Of a stretch of DNA of 64,000 nt, positions 62,507-64,000 are shown piece by piece. The notes under the pieces were generated by a model. That model did no database searches, had not been told where the DNA came from, and was given only the letters and a program-made list of their open reading frames with translations. A program made the translations under genes and the position numbers. Numbering within the stretch: the stretch's first letter is position 1; the number at the start of each line of letters is the position of its first letter. The DNA is from Bacillus sp. A301a_S52 (lineage in GTDB: Bacteria; Bacillota; Bacilli; Bacillales; Salisediminibacteriaceae): NCBI GenBank assembly GCA_024701455.1, contig JABXYP010000001.1:3476001-3540000 (forward strand). The letters run 5' to 3'.

Positions 62507-63715
62507 TTAAAATAAGTTTAACTTACCTTTCTTAAGGACGAGTGGCATACCACCTAACATAAAGAGATAGCGGTTATCAATCAGCTTTTTCACTGTAGAA
62601 GCTGAATGACCATAAATCTTTTTGTCCCCGACTAAACCGATCGCCTCTTTTCCTCCTAGAGATGCAACAGTTCCTTTTATATCTGGTTTAAACTCTTCAA
62701 GCTCTGTCTTGCCTGCTACTAGTGCTTTTAAGTTTTTCGCACAGGTGTAGGCTTGCTGAATAGCTATTTGTGCTGTTGGTGGATACGGTCGGTTTATTTC
62801 TTCATTAATAATAAGCGCACAGTCCCCAATAATGAAAACATCATCATGACCTGGAGCGCGTAAATCTTTCTCCACTTTCACACGACCACGCATGGTTTCA
62901 AAGCCGGCATCATCAACGATAGAGCTTCCACGAATCCCTGTTGTCCAAACAATTGTTTGAGATTTAATTTCTGTTCCGTCAGCAAGTAACACAACACCGT
63001 CCTGTACTTCCTTAATAGGTGTGTTAATTTTGAATTGAACCCCTTTACTTTCTAAATGGTTCATCGCGTATTCCACTAGTTCTTCGTCAAATCCAGGAAG
63101 AGCAGTTGGCGCCGCTTCAACGGAAATAATCTTTACTTTTTTACGGTCGATATCGTACTCTTCACAAAGTTCAGGAATACGCTCAGTAAGTTCACCTACG
63201 AATTCAATGCCAGTAAAGCCAGCACCAGCAACAACAAATGTCAGCAAGTCCTCTTGCTTTTCTTCTTGCTTATTGTAGTTTGCAAACATGTACTCAATAT
63301 GCTCACGGATCAAACGTACAGAGTTGACGCTCCGAATAGAGAAAGCATGTTCTTTAACACCTGGAATACCGAATGTTTCTGGCTCAGAGCCAAGTCCAAT
63401 GACAAGATAATCATAATCTAATTCACTTTTTTCAAGAACAACTTTTTTCTCTTCTTTGTTGATCTTCACGACAGCATCTTTAATAAATTGAATTTTGTTG
63501 GTATCGATAACACTATCAATTTTCATTCGCGTTCTGTCATGATGAAGTGTACCTGCAGCTGGTTCATGGAGCCAAGTTGTTTGATAGTGATAATTATGCT
63601 TATTTACTAGGGTAATGTCCGCATCTTGATGAGCATTTGCCTTCTTTAAACGGCTAGCGGTCATCATACCGCCGTACCCAGCACCTAAGATAACTATTTT
63701 CGGCTTTCTGTTCAT
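62507..63715 (-). CDS. yumB: Type II NADH dehydrogenase (YumB-like)
   Basis: A 402-residue NAD(P)/FAD-dependent oxidoreductase (NDH-2). FAD-binding [16 protein letters not shown] at the N-terminus, NADH-binding [19 protein letters not shown] near residue 160, FAD C-terminal [10 protein letters not shown] and the quinone/membrane part [11 protein letters not shown]. Transfers electrons from NADH to quinone without pumping. The start MNRKPKIV has TGGAGTGAG upstream; an 11-codon extension (to 63748) is open but less likely. Position matches yumB beside the yui genes. Beyond it, 63716-64000 carries only its promoter region and TTGTGATAAAATTCACGT (63790 onward), a hairpin-element end fragment. Confidence 0.9.
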   Translation of the reverse strand: MNRKPKIVILGAGYGGMMTASRLKKANAHQDADITLVNKHNYHYQTTWLHEPAAGTLHHDRTRMKIDSVIDTNKIQFIKDAVVKINKEEKKVVLEKSELDYDYLVIGLGSEPETFGIPGVKEHAFSIRSVNSVRLIREHIEYMFANYNKQEEKQEDLLTFVVAGAGFTGIEFVGELTERIPELCEEYDIDRKKVKIISVEAAPTALPGFDEELVEYAMNHLESKGVQFKINTPIKEVQDGVVLLADGTEIKSQTIVWTTGIRGSSIVDDAGFETMRGRVKVEKDLRAPGHDDVFIIGDCALIINEEINRPYPPTAQIAIQQAYTCAKNLKALVAGKTELEEFKPDIKGTVASLGGKEAIGLVGDKKIYGHSASTVKKLIDNRYLFMLGGMPLVLKKGKLNLF

Positions 63716-64000
63716 AGTTCTCACTCCAATTATAATCTTATTCCCCATTTTTCCCTTCCGAAGGCCATATCAAGCGTGAGTTTTATTGGCATTTTACTTT
63801 GTGATAAAATTCACGTAGCAGGATATAAATAATCCATATAATTTCAGAAAACGGATATAACTATCGTTATGGAGAGTTTGTTTTACCTCTCTCATCATAT
63901 GGCTTATACCGATAATTTTCAACTATTTTATGACGAATTATCGAACTTTGTGTGGACAAAAAAAGCAAAAACCTTGGTATATAAGGATTTCTATTTTAAA

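Overview
The window comes from a low-GC, Gram-positive, endospore-forming member of the Bacillaceae. This rests on two CotF-type spore coat genes, strong AGGAGG ribosome binding sites, and two long blocks that keep the Bacillus subtilis gene order: yugO-yugN-pgi-yugJ-yuzA-yugI-alaT-alaR at 19-27 kb, and bioY(yuiG)-yuiF-...-yuiD-yuiC-yuiB-yuiA-yumB at 53-64 kb. Very acidic lipoproteins, a sodium:solute symporter and a TRAP transporter suggest a sodium-rich (halophilic or alkaliphilic) lifestyle; this is an inference.

Layout. 0-10 kb is an accessory-looking stretch: the start of an aminoglycoside 6-adenylyltransferase, DinB-like, two Nudix, CPBP protease and APH-like kinase genes, then a two-component system like YhcYZ/AirSR, an MFS exporter that appears translationally coupled to a leader peptide, SH3, GNAT and HAD genes. 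10-18 kb carries a PadR/HAAS pair with a 20-bp-arm palindromic operator, two spore coat genes, hemolysin III, an amidohydrolase, an aldehyde dehydrogenase and a cupin. 18-27 kb is tRNA-Ala plus the yug block. 27-32 kb is a fixABCX operon (electron-bifurcating ETF type). 33-35.5 kb is a sodium:solute symporter operon with a previously unlisted 58-residue membrane protein, a good sigma-A promoter and a CcpA cre-like site. 36-39 kb is an ABC exporter with its own ArsR-like regulator and a 30-bp palindrome. 39-42 kb has three tandem paralogous acidic lipoproteins. 42-44 kb has gapN. 44-52.4 kb is tRNA-Lys, an ISL3 transposase remnant, and a complete minus-strand rrn operon (16S-23S-5S followed by 15 tRNAs) with two promoters and long processing stems. 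52.5-64 kb is the yui block, with a dctQMP TRAP operon where B. subtilis has pepA.

The most unusual content is not coding. A family of small hairpin elements (50 to about 158 bp) sits between genes in at least eleven places. In three of them an 'empty' paralogous sequence exists within this same window, and in each case the element is flanked by ATAAA on both sides while the empty site has one copy or a close equivalent. This argues for a mobile element with an ATAAA target. Four copies form a near-identical tandem array at 35.6-36.2 kb. Stem bases covary between copies. Two further dispersed noncoding families occur: a long one (about 450-600 bp, three copies) built around repeated CGGAAA/TTTCCG palindromes, and a second one of about 250 bp. 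A 118-bp unit repeated three times lies inside the tRNA part of the rrn transcript. All alignments were made by eye.
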